This document shows, piece by piece, positions 27,404-35,757 of a stretch of DNA of 64,000 nt. Position numbers and translations under genes: made by a program. The notes under the pieces are model-generated. The model was not told where the DNA came from and did no database searches. It worked only from the letters and a program-made list of their open reading frames with translations. The DNA comes from Billgrantia sulfidoxydans (lineage in GTDB: Bacteria > Pseudomonadota > Gammaproteobacteria > Pseudomonadales > Halomonadaceae). Location: positions 186,001 to 250,000 of the forward strand of contig NZ_CP053381.1 of the NCBI RefSeq assembly GCF_017868775.1. The letters are read 5' to 3'. How positions within the stretch are numbered: position 1 is the stretch's first letter; the number at the start of each line of letters is the position of its first letter.

Positions 27404-27502
27404 GGGAACCTCCGTCCACAGGGGTTCGTTCAGGAGAGCGAAGCGCCTCAGGCGAGGCGCTTGCGTTGTTCGTTGTTATAGTGGTCTGGCAACTATTCGC
27501 GC

Positions 27503-28417
27503 TCAGGTCACGGCGCGGCGTCGGCGCGTCTGCCGCCGCCCGCGCCCTTCGGCCCCGTCCGCACCGACGGCCGGTGGCTCACGGAATTTCTGGATCCAGC
27601 GCATACAATCGGGGTCGTGCCCCATCATCACGTCGGCGCCCATGATCGCGGTCATGATCTCGGTGTGCAGCGGGTTGGTGATCGCCGAGGTCATCCCCGA
27701 GGCGATGGCCATGCTCATGAACGCCGCATTAATGCCGTTGCGGTTGGGCAGGCCGAAGCTGACGTTGGAGGCCCCGCAGGTAGTGTTGACCTTGAGCTCC
27801 TGCTGCAGGCGGTGGCACAGGGCAAATACCTGGCGGCCCGCCGAGTTCACCGCGCCGATCGGCATCACCAGCGGATCGACCACCACGTCGCAGGCAGGGA
27901 TGCCGTGGTCGGCGGCGCGCTCGACGATCTTCTTGGCGACGGCGAAGCGCACGTCGGGGTCGTGGGAGATGCCGGTTTCATCGTTGCTGATCGCCACCAC
28001 CGCCGCCCCATATTTCTTCACCAGCGGCAGCACCGCCTCGAGGCTCTCGTCCTCGCCGGTCACCGAGTTGACCAGCGCCTTGCCCTTATAAACCGCCAGG
28101 CCCGCCTCGAGTGCCTTGATGACCGAGGAGTCGATGCACAGCGGCACGTCGGTCAGCGACTGCACCAGCTCGACGGTCTGGGCCAGGATCGCCGGTTCGT
28201 CGGCTAGCGGGATGCCGGCATTGACGTCCAGCATGTGCGCGCCGTGCGCCAGTTGATCCTCCACGTCCTTGACCACGCGGGAGAAGTCGCCGGCGGCCAT
28301 TTCCGCAGCCAGCTGCTTGCGGCCAGTGGGGTTGATGCGCTCGCCGATGACCACGAAGGGCCGCTCGAAGCCGATCACGACTTCCTTCTTGTGCGAGCTG
28401 ATGACAGTATCGGTCAT
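27503..28417 (-). CDS. Methyl-THF:corrinoid methyltransferase (MtgA-like)
   Basis: This 304-residue pterin-binding-domain protein starts FVVIGERINPTGRKQLA and has DVNAGIPLADEPAIL, the TIM-barrel pterin motif of the MetH/AcsE/MtgA group. It lacks other domains, so it should move a methyl group between a separate corrinoid protein and THF, forming methyl-THF in the catabolic direction. It sits 108 bases after the MTHFR-like gene in the same operon. The C-terminal tail (GRGRRQTRRRRAV) is unusually basic and may be extra. MtgA is the partner known for glycine betaine demethylation in Desulfitobacterium. Confidence 0.88.
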   Translation of the reverse strand: MTDTVISSHKKEVVIGFERPFVVIGERINPTGRKQLAAEMAAGDFSRVVKDVEDQLAHGAHMLDVNAGIPLADEPAILAQTVELVQSLTDVPLCIDSSVIKALEAGLAVYKGKALVNSVTGEDESLEAVLPLVKKYGAAVVAISNDETGISHDPDVRFAVAKKIVERAADHGIPACDVVVDPLVMPIGAVNSAGRQVFALCHRLQQELKVNTTCGASNVSFGLPNRNGINAAFMSMAIASGMTSAITNPLHTEIMTAIMGADVMMGHDPDCMRWIQKFREPPAVGADGAEGRGRRQTRRRRAVT

Positions 28418-28525
28418 GATGCTTCCTCAGTGATGGTGTCTTGTCGTTGCTATTGGGTGCCTGCGGAAGGCGTTGTCGTTAACTGTGGCGTTGCGGCTCC
28501 AAGCTGGCGGTCGGATAAGGATGGG

Positions 28526-29590
28526 TCATCCCGACACAGGCTCGAACTCTTCCGCCAGCGCGTCGGGCGACTCCGGATTGAGTTCGGCCGGGTTGTCGCG
28601 CCCCGGGTACCAGGGCACGCGGCCCTCCAGCACGCCGGTGCCTTCGATGATCTCGGCCACGGTATGCTCCTGGCGGTAGGCCATGATGTGGGCACCGCTG
28701 ACCCCAGGGATCTCGCGGATCTGGTGAAGTAGGTCCATGCACAGCCGCTTGCCCTCCTCCTTCTGGTTCTGGGCGCCCTCGAGGCGCGCGATCACAGCAT
28801 CGGGGATGTGCACGCCGGGCACGTTGTCGCGGATCCAGCGTGCACTGCGCGCCGAGGCGAGCGGCCCGACGCCGGGCAGGATGAATACGCGGTCCGGCCC
28901 CTCGAGCAGCCCCAGGTCGTTCACCTTGAGCATGAAGTCACGCAGCCGGGGGATGTCGAAGCAGTACTGGGTCTGGATGAACTGCGCCCCGGCAGCGACC
29001 TTCTTGGCCAACCGGTGCGGGCGCCACTCCAGGGGTGGCACAAAAGGGTTCTCGGCCGCGCCGAGGAAGATCCGCGGTGGCACGTCGATCTTGCGCCCGC
29101 TCTGGAAGCGACACTCGTCGCGCATACCACGGGCGATCTCCAAGAGCGACATGGAGTCGAGATCGAACACTGGCTTGGCTTGGGGATGGTCGCCGGCCTG
29201 GACGCCGTCGCCGGACAGGCACAGTAGGTTGCAGGCGCCCATGGCCGCGGCCCCCAGGATCTCGCCCTGTATGGCGATGCGGTTCCGGTCGCGGCATGAG
29301 ATCTGCAGAATGGTGGCATAACCCACTCGGGTGAGCAGCGAGCAGACCCCGACGCTGGACATGTGGCAGTGCGCACCGGAGCCGTCGGTGGCGTTGATGG
29401 CATCCACGTAACCGTCGAAGATCGCCGCACGCTTGAGCACCTCGGCGGGGTCGGCGGAGTCCGGCGGGTCGATCTCGCTGGTGATGGCAAACTTGCCGGC
29501 GCGCAGCACGCGCTCCAGGCGCCCGGGCGAGACGTGGCCCGGCAGGATCGGCAGGGAGTAGCCCGGTACGGGCTCGTCGTCGAACTTCAT
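28526..29590 (-). CDS. Methylenetetrahydrofolate reductase-like protein (MetF family)
   Basis: This 354-residue protein has the MTHFR fold: an EIDPPDSADP start motif, LCLSGDGVQAGDHPQAKPVFDLD around residues 130-150 and GAQFIQTQYCFDI near 215. It is longer than MetF (about 290). It would oxidise methyl-THF to methylene-THF. The stop of the upstream MetV-like gene overlaps its start (ATGA), so the two are coupled, as in MetF-MetV pairs of acetogens and other C1 operons. Confidence 0.85.
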   Translation of the reverse strand: MKFDDEPVPGYSLPILPGHVSPGRLERVLRAGKFAITSEIDPPDSADPAEVLKRAAIFDGYVDAINATDGSGAHCHMSSVGVCSLLTRVGYATILQISCRDRNRIAIQGEILGAAAMGACNLLCLSGDGVQAGDHPQAKPVFDLDSMSLLEIARGMRDECRFQSGRKIDVPPRIFLGAAENPFVPPLEWRPHRLAKKVAAGAQFIQTQYCFDIPRLRDFMLKVNDLGLLEGPDRVFILPGVGPLASARSARWIRDNVPGVHIPDAVIARLEGAQNQKEEGKRLCMDLLHQIREIPGVSGAHIMAYRQEHTVAEIIEGTGVLEGRVPWYPGRDNPAELNPESPDALAEEFEPVSG

Positions 29591-30069
29591 TTCACGGCTC
29601 CGCTATCCGCGCGCTCGCGGGTTGGATCGGCCAGCTTGCGCACCACGCGCAGCCAGGACGAGGAATCCTTCAGGCGGAAGTCGACCGGCTGCTGCACCAC
29701 CTGGATGCGATCGCCATACTTCATCCGGCGGCTGCCTTCCCAGGCCTCGACCCACACGCAGCGCATCTCCGGCTTGACCTCACAGTGGCCGTTGGCACGC
29801 ACCCCGCCGCAGGGGCCGTTGCGCAGGTTCTTGGGGCAATTCATGGGGCAGGACATGCCGGTGGCGGAGAGCGCACACAGTCCGCACATCTGGCAATCGA
29901 ACAGCAGGCCCTTGACGCCCTTCTCGATAGCCTTGACCGGGGCCTCGACGCGTTCATAGCCGATTCGCCGCCATAGCGGATGCAGCTTGACCAGCAGCGG
30001 CTCGAAGCCTCGATACACCCATTCGAACAGCCGGGCGTGACGGACCACCCAGCGCCTCACCTTGTACAT
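29587..30069 (-). CDS. MTHFR C-terminal-domain (MetV-like) Cys-rich protein
   Basis: This 160-residue protein contains a dense cysteine stretch at about 55-97 (FDCQMCGLCALSATGMSC, PMNCPKNLRNGPCGG, HCEV, CVW), typical of MetV, which binds metal or Fe-S and partners the MetF-like subunit. Overlap with the next gene supports a two-subunit MTHFR. It starts MYKVRRWVVRHARLF, probably with a GGAGG-type site upstream. In this operon it should support methyl-THF oxidation. Confidence 0.85.
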   Translation of the reverse strand: MYKVRRWVVRHARLFEWVYRGFEPLLVKLHPLWRRIGYERVEAPVKAIEKGVKGLLFDCQMCGLCALSATGMSCPMNCPKNLRNGPCGGVRANGHCEVKPEMRCVWVEAWEGSRRMKYGDRIQVVQQPVDFRLKDSSSWLRVVRKLADPTRERADSGAVK

Positions 30070-30147
30070 CCTCTCCCTCCTTGCCTCCGCCCCCGAGATC
30101 GGGGACCGCGGCCATGGTCATTGTTTTTGTCGTCGTCGCGGGCGCTC

Positions 30148-30453
30148 TCAGGCGGGCAGGGCCAGCCCCTTCTGGCGCACCAACTGCTTGAGTGCCTCGT
30201 CATCGAAGCTTGCCTCGAGGCGTGCCGCCTCGGCTTCGGCCTCCGCCTGCAGGTTGTCGCTGCACTCGCGCGGGACGCTGCGCTGCCAGTCGGCCATGTA
30301 CGCCTCCGAGCCGCCCTTGCCAGCCCGCATGGCCGCCCGGTCGATGGCGTGCTGGAAGCGCGGCGACAGTAGCACCTTGGCACTCTTGCGCCCCTGCTTG
30401 GTGATTACCTGGGCGGGAATATCCCGCCAGCTGACGATGGTCAGAGTTGTCAT
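30148..30453 (-). CDS. 'Virulence factor' family small protein (unknown role)
   Basis: This 101-residue protein (MTTLTIVSWRDIPAQVITKQGR) matches a small conserved family carrying the Pfam name Virulence_fact. The name gives no function. Here it overlaps the DUF1638 gene by 4 bases and lies 78 bases before the MetV-like gene, inside the corrinoid C1 operon. The middle is helical and acidic. Co-location suggests a folding, loading or scaffold role for the methyltransferase system, which is inference. Confidence 0.75.
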   Translation of the reverse strand: MTTLTIVSWRDIPAQVITKQGRKSAKVLLSPRFQHAIDRAAMRAGKGGSEAYMADWQRSVPRECSDNLQAEAEAEAARLEASFDDEALKQLVRQKGLALPA

Positions 30454-31061
30454 GTTGCTCGCTCTACAGCGACCGGCTCTGAGACCAAGCGGACCAGGGA
30501 GGTCGCCAGCTCGCCGTAGCCGGTATGCCGGTATTCGAAGGAGAGTCCGAGTCGTGCGGCGGCACGCTGGGCCGCCGCCTGAAGAGCGGGATCGTCACGC
30601 TGCGACAAGTAGACGAGCCGGCGATACTGGCCGAAATAGAGACTTGCGAGTTGGGGGTGGTGCTCGATGCCGAGCTCCTGGATGACCAGCCGGTCGAAGT
30701 GGCGCACGAGAAAATCGGTCAGATAAAAGGTGCCCAACTCTTGTTCGCTGAGCGCCGCGATCACCGACTCCCCGGCATAGACGTCATAGCAGTGTGCCCC
30801 CGGCAACCGTTCGGCGCCATGCTCGGCCAGCACTTCGTCCAGCAATCCGCCCGTACCGCAGTCGGCGTAGGCTACGAAAATGCGCGAGTACCGCGATGCT
30901 TCCCGCAGTTTCCTGCCCACGGCCTCGGGTATCCGATCCGGCCGATTGTGCAGGTCCGCTGGCAGGCATTCCAGGCGCACATCATGCCAGTCATTGGCGT
31001 CGATCAGGGCCATGATCTCCCTAGCCAACGCACCGCAGGCAATGATGAGCGTGGATGACAT
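30450..31061 (-). CDS. DUF1638 domain protein in the corrinoid operon
   Basis: This 203-residue protein starts at ATG 31061 (MSSTLIIACGALAREIMAL). An upstream extension to 31223 would overlap the corrinoid gene and is rejected. DUF1638 proteins often neighbour corrinoid methyltransferases and have an IIACGAL start and an ADCGTGGLLD motif (near 95). They carry conserved Cys and His residues that could bind a metal or cofactor, and their biochemical function is unknown to me. It lies 19 bases after the corrinoid gene and overlaps the next gene by 4 bases. Confidence 0.8.
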   Translation of the reverse strand: MSSTLIIACGALAREIMALIDANDWHDVRLECLPADLHNRPDRIPEAVGRKLREASRYSRIFVAYADCGTGGLLDEVLAEHGAERLPGAHCYDVYAGESVIAALSEQELGTFYLTDFLVRHFDRLVIQELGIEHHPQLASLYFGQYRRLVYLSQRDDPALQAAAQRAAARLGLSFEYRHTGYGELATSLVRLVSEPVAVERAT

Positions 31062-31080
31062 GACGGCGGACCTCCTCGGC

Positions 31081-31782
31081 TCAGGCGGCGCGACGCGTCG
31101 CGATGAGTTCCTTGGCCATATCGACCGCCACCCCGGCATCGCGGCAGTAGGCATCGGCACCGATGGCCTGGCCGAACTCTTCATTGAGCGGGGCGCCACC
31201 GACCATGACGATGACATCGTCACGCAGCCCCTTCTCGACCAGCGTATCGATGACGACTTTCATGTAGGGCATGGTGGTGGTTAGCAGCGCCGACATGCCA
31301 AGGATGTCTGGCCTGTGCTCTTCCAGCGCTTCGATGTAGGCTTCCACTGGGATATTGATACCGATGTCGATCACCTCAAAGCCGGCACCTTCCATCATCA
31401 TCGACACCAGGTTTTTGCCGATGTCGTGAATGTCGCCCTTGACGGTACCGATCACGATCTTTCCGATGGTCTCGGAGCCGGAAGCTGCCAGCAGGGGGCG
31501 CAGCACTTCCATGCCCCCCTTCATGGCATTGGCTGCCATCAATACTTCGGGGACGAAGAGGATGCCGTCACGAAAATCGACACCAACGATGGCCATGCCG
31601 CCCACCAGTGCTTCGTCGAGCACTTTGTTGGCGCTCCAGCCACGCTCGAGCAGGATCTCGGTGCCTTCGACCACTTCGTCGCGTAGCCCATTGTAGAGAT
31701 CGTCGTGTATTTGCTCGACGAGCTCGTCATCGGGTAGGTCGTTTAGGTCGAAGTCTTCGTTTTCATTGTACTGTTCTGTCAT
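31081..31782 (-). CDS. Corrinoid (B12-binding) methyl-carrier protein
   Basis: This 233-residue protein is the methyl carrier between the MttB-type and MtgA-type enzymes. It has a helical cap (about 15-100) and a B12-binding Rossmann domain. The DxHxxG lower-ligand motif is GDIHDIGKN, with Asp117, His119 and Gly122. Start ATG 31782 (MTEQYNENEDF) has AGGAG-type bases nearby; an upstream in-frame ATG at 31869 is less likely. It is the first gene of the minus-strand operon. It is most like MtbC/MttC/MtgC-type proteins. Confidence 0.93.
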   Translation of the reverse strand: MTEQYNENEDFDLNDLPDDELVEQIHDDLYNGLRDEVVEGTEILLERGWSANKVLDEALVGGMAIVGVDFRDGILFVPEVLMAANAMKGGMEVLRPLLAASGSETIGKIVIGTVKGDIHDIGKNLVSMMMEGAGFEVIDIGINIPVEAYIEALEEHRPDILGMSALLTTTMPYMKVVIDTLVEKGLRDDVIVMVGGAPLNEEFGQAIGADAYCRDAGVAVDMAKELIATRRAA

Positions 31783-32106
31783 GGCGCTCCGCTCCTGGTC
31801 ATTCCATACCCAAATTACGGGTATGGTTGCGAATGCAGCGTATGCGCTCGCCTTAGGGAACATATCCATGCAAGCGACGCCTTCATGTCGAAAAGCGCCA
31901 TGCGCCTCGCTCCTTCTGGCGTTTTTAAAATATCTTGCAGTTTATTGATTTGAGTCAATTTTTACGATTTTCAAACTTTTCCCTCGTGGTCGCTGCGACA
32001 ACGTTTCGCGTCGCCTGCAGACATGCGCGCCGATGCCACCGGAGTAAATTGCGACGCATGCCTGAACAACTTCAACAACAACAGCCAAGTGACGCCGAGG
32101 TTAGCC
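31783..32106. other. Divergent control region of the corrinoid operon and purU
   Basis: This 324-base gap separates the two divergent C1 units. It is AT-rich near 31920-31990, with a run TTTTTAAAATATC, and holds the perfect ANR/DNR box at 31945. No credible gene is present; small open frames here read into purU. Confidence 0.7.
31945..31958. promoter_or_regulatory. Perfect ANR/DNR-type box between the two C1 units
   Basis: TTGAT-TTGA-GTCAA matches the Dnr/Anr pattern TTGAT-N4-(A/G)TCAA at every position, flanked by A and T so that the symmetry extends one base each side. It lies 162 bases from the corrinoid gene start and 148 from the purU start. It could activate either direction under low oxygen or nitrosative signals. 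Confidence 0.75.
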
Positions 32107-32985
32107 ATGTCCGCTATGATCGAAGGGAAGAATATTTACTTGCTGAAGGCCAACTGCAAGGGGGCCATCGGTACCGTTTCCCGACTTACTACCTACCTTG
32201 CCCAGCGTCACTGCTACATCATGGAGCTGGCCCAGTTTGATGAAATTGAAACCGGTAATTTTTATGTCCGCTGCGTTTTTTCCACCACACCTGGCATCAC
32301 TCCCAAGTTGGAGGAACTCAGGACCGAATTCGGCCAGGGCGTTGCCGAGCGCGACGGCATGGAGTGGGAGATGCACGACACCCTGGCCCTGCCCAAGGTG
32401 CTGATCATGGTGTCGAAGTACGATCATTGCCTCGATGATCTTTTGTATCGACAGCGGACTGGCGAGATCAAGATGGAGATTCCGGCCATCGTCTCCAATC
32501 ACCCCGACCTAAAGCGCCTCGCCGACTGGTATGAGATTCCTTTCTATCACCTACCCATTACACCGGAGACCAAGCAGGAACAGGAGCGCCAGGTACTCGA
32601 CCTCATTGAGGAAACGGGGGCCGAGCTGGTCGTCCTTGCGCGTTACATGCAAATCCTTTCCTCCAACCTATGCGAGGAACTGGCTGGTCGCGCCATCAAT
32701 ATCCACCACTCTTTCCTTCCGGGCTTCAAAGGCGCCAAGCCCTATCACCAGGCCTTTGAGCGGGGCGTCAAGCTGATCGGCGCCACCGCCCACTACGTTA
32801 CAACCGACCTGGACGAAGGGCCGATCATCGAACAAGTCGTCGAACGGGTCGACCACACCTACAGTCCTGCCCAATTGGCAGCCGTGGGACGCGATGCCGA
32901 GAACATGGCGCTGTCGCGGGCGGTCCGTTACCACCTGGAGCATCGCGTCTTCCCCAATGGCAACAAGACCGTCGTCTTCCGCTGA
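32107..32985 (+). CDS. purU: Formyltetrahydrofolate deformylase PurU
   Basis: This 292-residue enzyme hydrolyses 10-formyl-THF to formate and THF. It has an N-terminal ACT domain (about 8-90) and a formyltransferase-like hydrolase domain with [20 protein letters not shown] near 195-215. Start ATG 32107 ([17 protein letters not shown]) has GAGG upstream. An in-frame ATG at 32023 gives an unusual Asn-rich leader and is rejected. In this operon, PurU would release methyl-derived carbon as formate and regenerate THF. Confidence 0.93.
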   Translation: MSAMIEGKNIYLLKANCKGAIGTVSRLTTYLAQRHCYIMELAQFDEIETGNFYVRCVFSTTPGITPKLEELRTEFGQGVAERDGMEWEMHDTLALPKVLIMVSKYDHCLDDLLYRQRTGEIKMEIPAIVSNHPDLKRLADWYEIPFYHLPITPETKQEQERQVLDLIEETGAELVVLARYMQILSSNLCEELAGRAINIHHSFLPGFKGAKPYHQAFERGVKLIGATAHYVTTDLDEGPIIEQVVERVDHTYSPAQLAAVGRDAENMALSRAVRYHLEHRVFPNGNKTVVFR

Positions 32986-33008
32986 GGCGCCCGACAGGAG
33001 GAAAGACC

Positions 33009-33929
33009 ATGTCCATCCTGATCGATGGCAAGGCCCACGCCGCTCGGCTTCGCGAAGAGATCGGCCGTCAAGTAGGCAGACTGCGTCAGCACGACCTGAT
33101 CACACCCGGCCTGGCCGTGATCCTCGTCGGCGAGGATCCAGCCAGTCAAGTCTATGTGCGCAACAAGGCGACCCAGGCCCGGGAAGCTGGCATGTCCTCG
33201 TTCGAATACCGCCTGGCTGACAGCGTGCCCCAAATCCAGTTACTCGACCTGATCGAGCGGCTCAACTGCGATCCGGAAGTGCACGGCATCCTGGTCCAGC
33301 TGCCGCTACCGCCTCAGGTCGATGAGGCACGTGTAATCCAGGCCATCTGTCCAGCCAAGGACATTGATGGCTTCCATCCGATCAACGTGGGCAACATCGC
33401 CACGGGGGGATACGGGATGGTGCCCTGCACGCCACTCGGCTGCCTGACGCTGCTCAAATTTCAACTGGGTGATCTGAGTGGCAAGCGTGCCGTAGTGCTG
33501 GGGCGCTCCAACATCGTTGGCAAGCCGATGGCCAGCCTGCTGCTGAAGGAGCACTGCACCGTGACCGTCGCGCACTCACGCACACGGCAACTCGAGGAGG
33601 TGTGCCGTCAGGCAGACATCTTGGTGGCTGCGGTAGGCCGGCCGTGCCTGGTCAAGGAGGACTGGATCAAGCCCGGGGCCACGGTGATCGACGTAGGCAT
33701 CAATCGCATCGAGGCCGATGGACGGACGCGGCTGGTTGGAGACGTGGACTTCGAAGGTGCCCGCAAGGTTGCCGGCGCCCTTACACCGGTCCCCGGTGGC
33801 GTCGGCCCCATGACCATCGCCTGCCTGTTACTCAACACCTTGGAAGCCACCTGCCGACAGCATGACATTCCCTTCCCCGACGACATCATGTCGCTGGCTT
33901 GGGGGAGCACGTCGGCCGAGATGGCCTAA
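33009..33929 (+). CDS. folD: Bifunctional methylene-THF dehydrogenase/cyclohydrolase FolD
   Basis: This 306-residue enzyme converts methylene-THF to 10-formyl-THF in two steps. The catalytic YVRNKATQA motif (Tyr and Lys, about 50) and NAD(P)-binding [14 protein letters not shown] (about 165) are present, together with the [12 protein letters not shown] end motif. AGGAGG precedes the ATG. It lies 23 bases after purU, consistent with sequential action of MTHFR, FolD and PurU. It may be a second, pathway-dedicated copy; I cannot see the housekeeping copy. Confidence 0.95.
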   Translation: MSILIDGKAHAARLREEIGRQVGRLRQHDLITPGLAVILVGEDPASQVYVRNKATQAREAGMSSFEYRLADSVPQIQLLDLIERLNCDPEVHGILVQLPLPPQVDEARVIQAICPAKDIDGFHPINVGNIATGGYGMVPCTPLGCLTLLKFQLGDLSGKRAVVLGRSNIVGKPMASLLLKEHCTVTVAHSRTRQLEEVCRQADILVAAVGRPCLVKEDWIKPGATVIDVGINRIEADGRTRLVGDVDFEGARKVAGALTPVPGGVGPMTIACLLLNTLEATCRQHDIPFPDDIMSLAWGSTSAEMA

Positions 33930-34077
33930 TAACCGTCATCGCCTATGGCGATGGCGCTGCACAGCGGTAGACCAGTCGGTATATGCGGGTCGCTGGATGA
34001 GCAATGCCAGCCTGTCGGTGCTCCGCATGTTGCCCTCTCTCCAACCTACTTTCTGCAAAACAAAGCCGGAGAACGCC

Positions 34078-35637
34078 ATGGATTCCACCTCATCTCGCCG
34101 CCGTACCCGCACCGCTGGAAACGCCCGCCGCGCCGGTAGAGGGGCCACCGCCGTCTCGGTCCAGCCCTACGCCACACGCCAAATCCCTCACTTCGAAATC
34201 CTCGATCACGCGGGGCTCTCCCTCCTTGAGGAGAATGCCGACACCATCCTCGAGGAGATTGGCATCGATTTTCGCGACGATGAGGAAGCCCTGCAGATCT
34301 GGCGTGATGCCGGTGCCGACGTGCAGGGGGAGCGCGTACGCATGCCGCGTGGCCTGTGCCGGCGGCTGATCCAGGATAGCGCGCCTCGCCAGTTTACCCA
34401 GCACGCGCGAAATCCTGCACGCAATGTGGAGATCGGCGGGCCGCACACCGTCTACGTGCCTGCCTACGGCTGCCCCTTCGTGCACGACATCGACCGTGGA
34501 AGGCGCTATGGCACGCTCGAAGACTTCCAGAACTTCGTCAAGCTCGCCTACCTGTCACCGAGCCTCCATCACTCCGGCGGTACCATTTGTGAGCCAGTCG
34601 ACCTGCCGGTCAACAAGCGTCACTTCGACATGATCTACAGCCACATGAAGTACTCTGACAAGTGCTTCATGGGCTCGGTGACCCACCCAGATCGCGCCCG
34701 GGACACGGTCGAGATGGCCAAGATCCTGTTCGGCGAACGCTGGATCGATCCCGACACCGGCAAGCCGCGCACCTGTGTGATCAGCTTGATCAACGCCAAC
34801 TCGCCGATGACCTTTGATGACACCATGCTGGGTGCCGCAAAGGTCTATGCGCGAGCCAACCAGGCCTGCATCGTGACCCCCTTCATCTTGGCAGGCGCCA
34901 TGTCACCGGTGACCGTGGCCGGCACCGCCGCCCAGACCCTGGCCGAGGCCATGGCCGGTATGGCCTTCATACAGCTGGTGAACCCGGGCGCCCCGGTGGT
35001 GCTGGGCAGCTTCGCCAGCTCCATGTCGATGCAGTCCGGCGCCCCCACCTTTGGTACGCCGGAGCCGGCGCTGGTGCTCTACGTCATGGCGAGCCTGGCC
35101 CGCCGCCTCGGAGTACCCTTTCGTTCCGGCGGCTCGTTCACCGCCTCCAAGTTGCCTGACGCCCAGGCCGCCAGCGAGAGTGCCAACACCCTGCTGCCCA
35201 CCACCCTGGGCGGCGTCAACTTCGCGCTGCATTCGGCGGGTTGGCTGGAAGGGGGGCTGGCCATGGGTTACGAGAAGTTCATCATGGATGCCGACCAGAC
35301 CGGCATGATGCAGACGCTGCTCAAGGGTGTCGATCTGTCGGAGAACGGCCAGGCCATGGACGCCATTCGCGAGGTCGGCCCCGGCAAGCATTTCCTGGGC
35401 TGTGCGCATACCCAGGCCAACTTCAAGGACGCTTTTTACCTCTCACTGATCGCCGACAACAACAGCTTCGAGCAGTGGGATGCCGACGGCCGGCTGGACA
35501 TGGCCCAGCGCGCCAACGCCCGGTGGAAGAAACTACTCGCCGAATACGAGGCGCCGCCCTTGGATCCGGCGATTGACGAGGCTCTGCTCAACTACATGGC
35601 AACCCGCAAGGCAGCCTTCCCCGATTCCAATATATAG
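34078..35637 (+). CDS. MttB-family corrinoid methyltransferase without pyrrolysine (MtgB-like)
   Basis: This 519-residue protein belongs to the trimethylamine methyltransferase MttB superfamily. It takes a methyl group from a quaternary or tertiary amine for the corrinoid carrier. The frame has no in-frame amber codon, so it is a non-pyrrolysine member, like the glycine betaine methyltransferase MtgB. I start at ATG 34078 (MDSTSSRRRTRT), with CGGAG upstream. Motifs include FHILDHAGLSLL-type start, PAYGCPFVHDID and NPGAPVVLGSFASSMSMQSG. A BCCT transporter follows, which favours betaine. Confidence 0.9.
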   Translation: MDSTSSRRRTRTAGNARRAGRGATAVSVQPYATRQIPHFEILDHAGLSLLEENADTILEEIGIDFRDDEEALQIWRDAGADVQGERVRMPRGLCRRLIQDSAPRQFTQHARNPARNVEIGGPHTVYVPAYGCPFVHDIDRGRRYGTLEDFQNFVKLAYLSPSLHHSGGTICEPVDLPVNKRHFDMIYSHMKYSDKCFMGSVTHPDRARDTVEMAKILFGERWIDPDTGKPRTCVISLINANSPMTFDDTMLGAAKVYARANQACIVTPFILAGAMSPVTVAGTAAQTLAEAMAGMAFIQLVNPGAPVVLGSFASSMSMQSGAPTFGTPEPALVLYVMASLARRLGVPFRSGGSFTASKLPDAQAASESANTLLPTTLGGVNFALHSAGWLEGGLAMGYEKFIMDADQTGMMQTLLKGVDLSENGQAMDAIREVGPGKHFLGCAHTQANFKDAFYLSLIADNNSFEQWDADGRLDMAQRANARWKKLLAEYEAPPLDPAIDEALLNYMATRKAAFPDSNI

Positions 35638-35757
35638 CCGCCAGCTAAACCACGATGCCAACCGGTCCCGCCAAGCCGGCTGGCGTCCCGACTGGAGGAG
35701 CCGAAGCATTGGCGATCATCACCGCAACGAGATAACAACAACTTGAGGAATCTGTAG

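Noticed and set aside
31783-32106. A small gene in the divergent gap
   Set aside because: Open frames there are short, lack ribosome sites and overlap the putative promoter elements or purU.
34078-35637. Pyrrolysine-encoded MttB
   Set aside because: The frame runs without an in-frame TAG and no pylTSBCD-like genes are visible.
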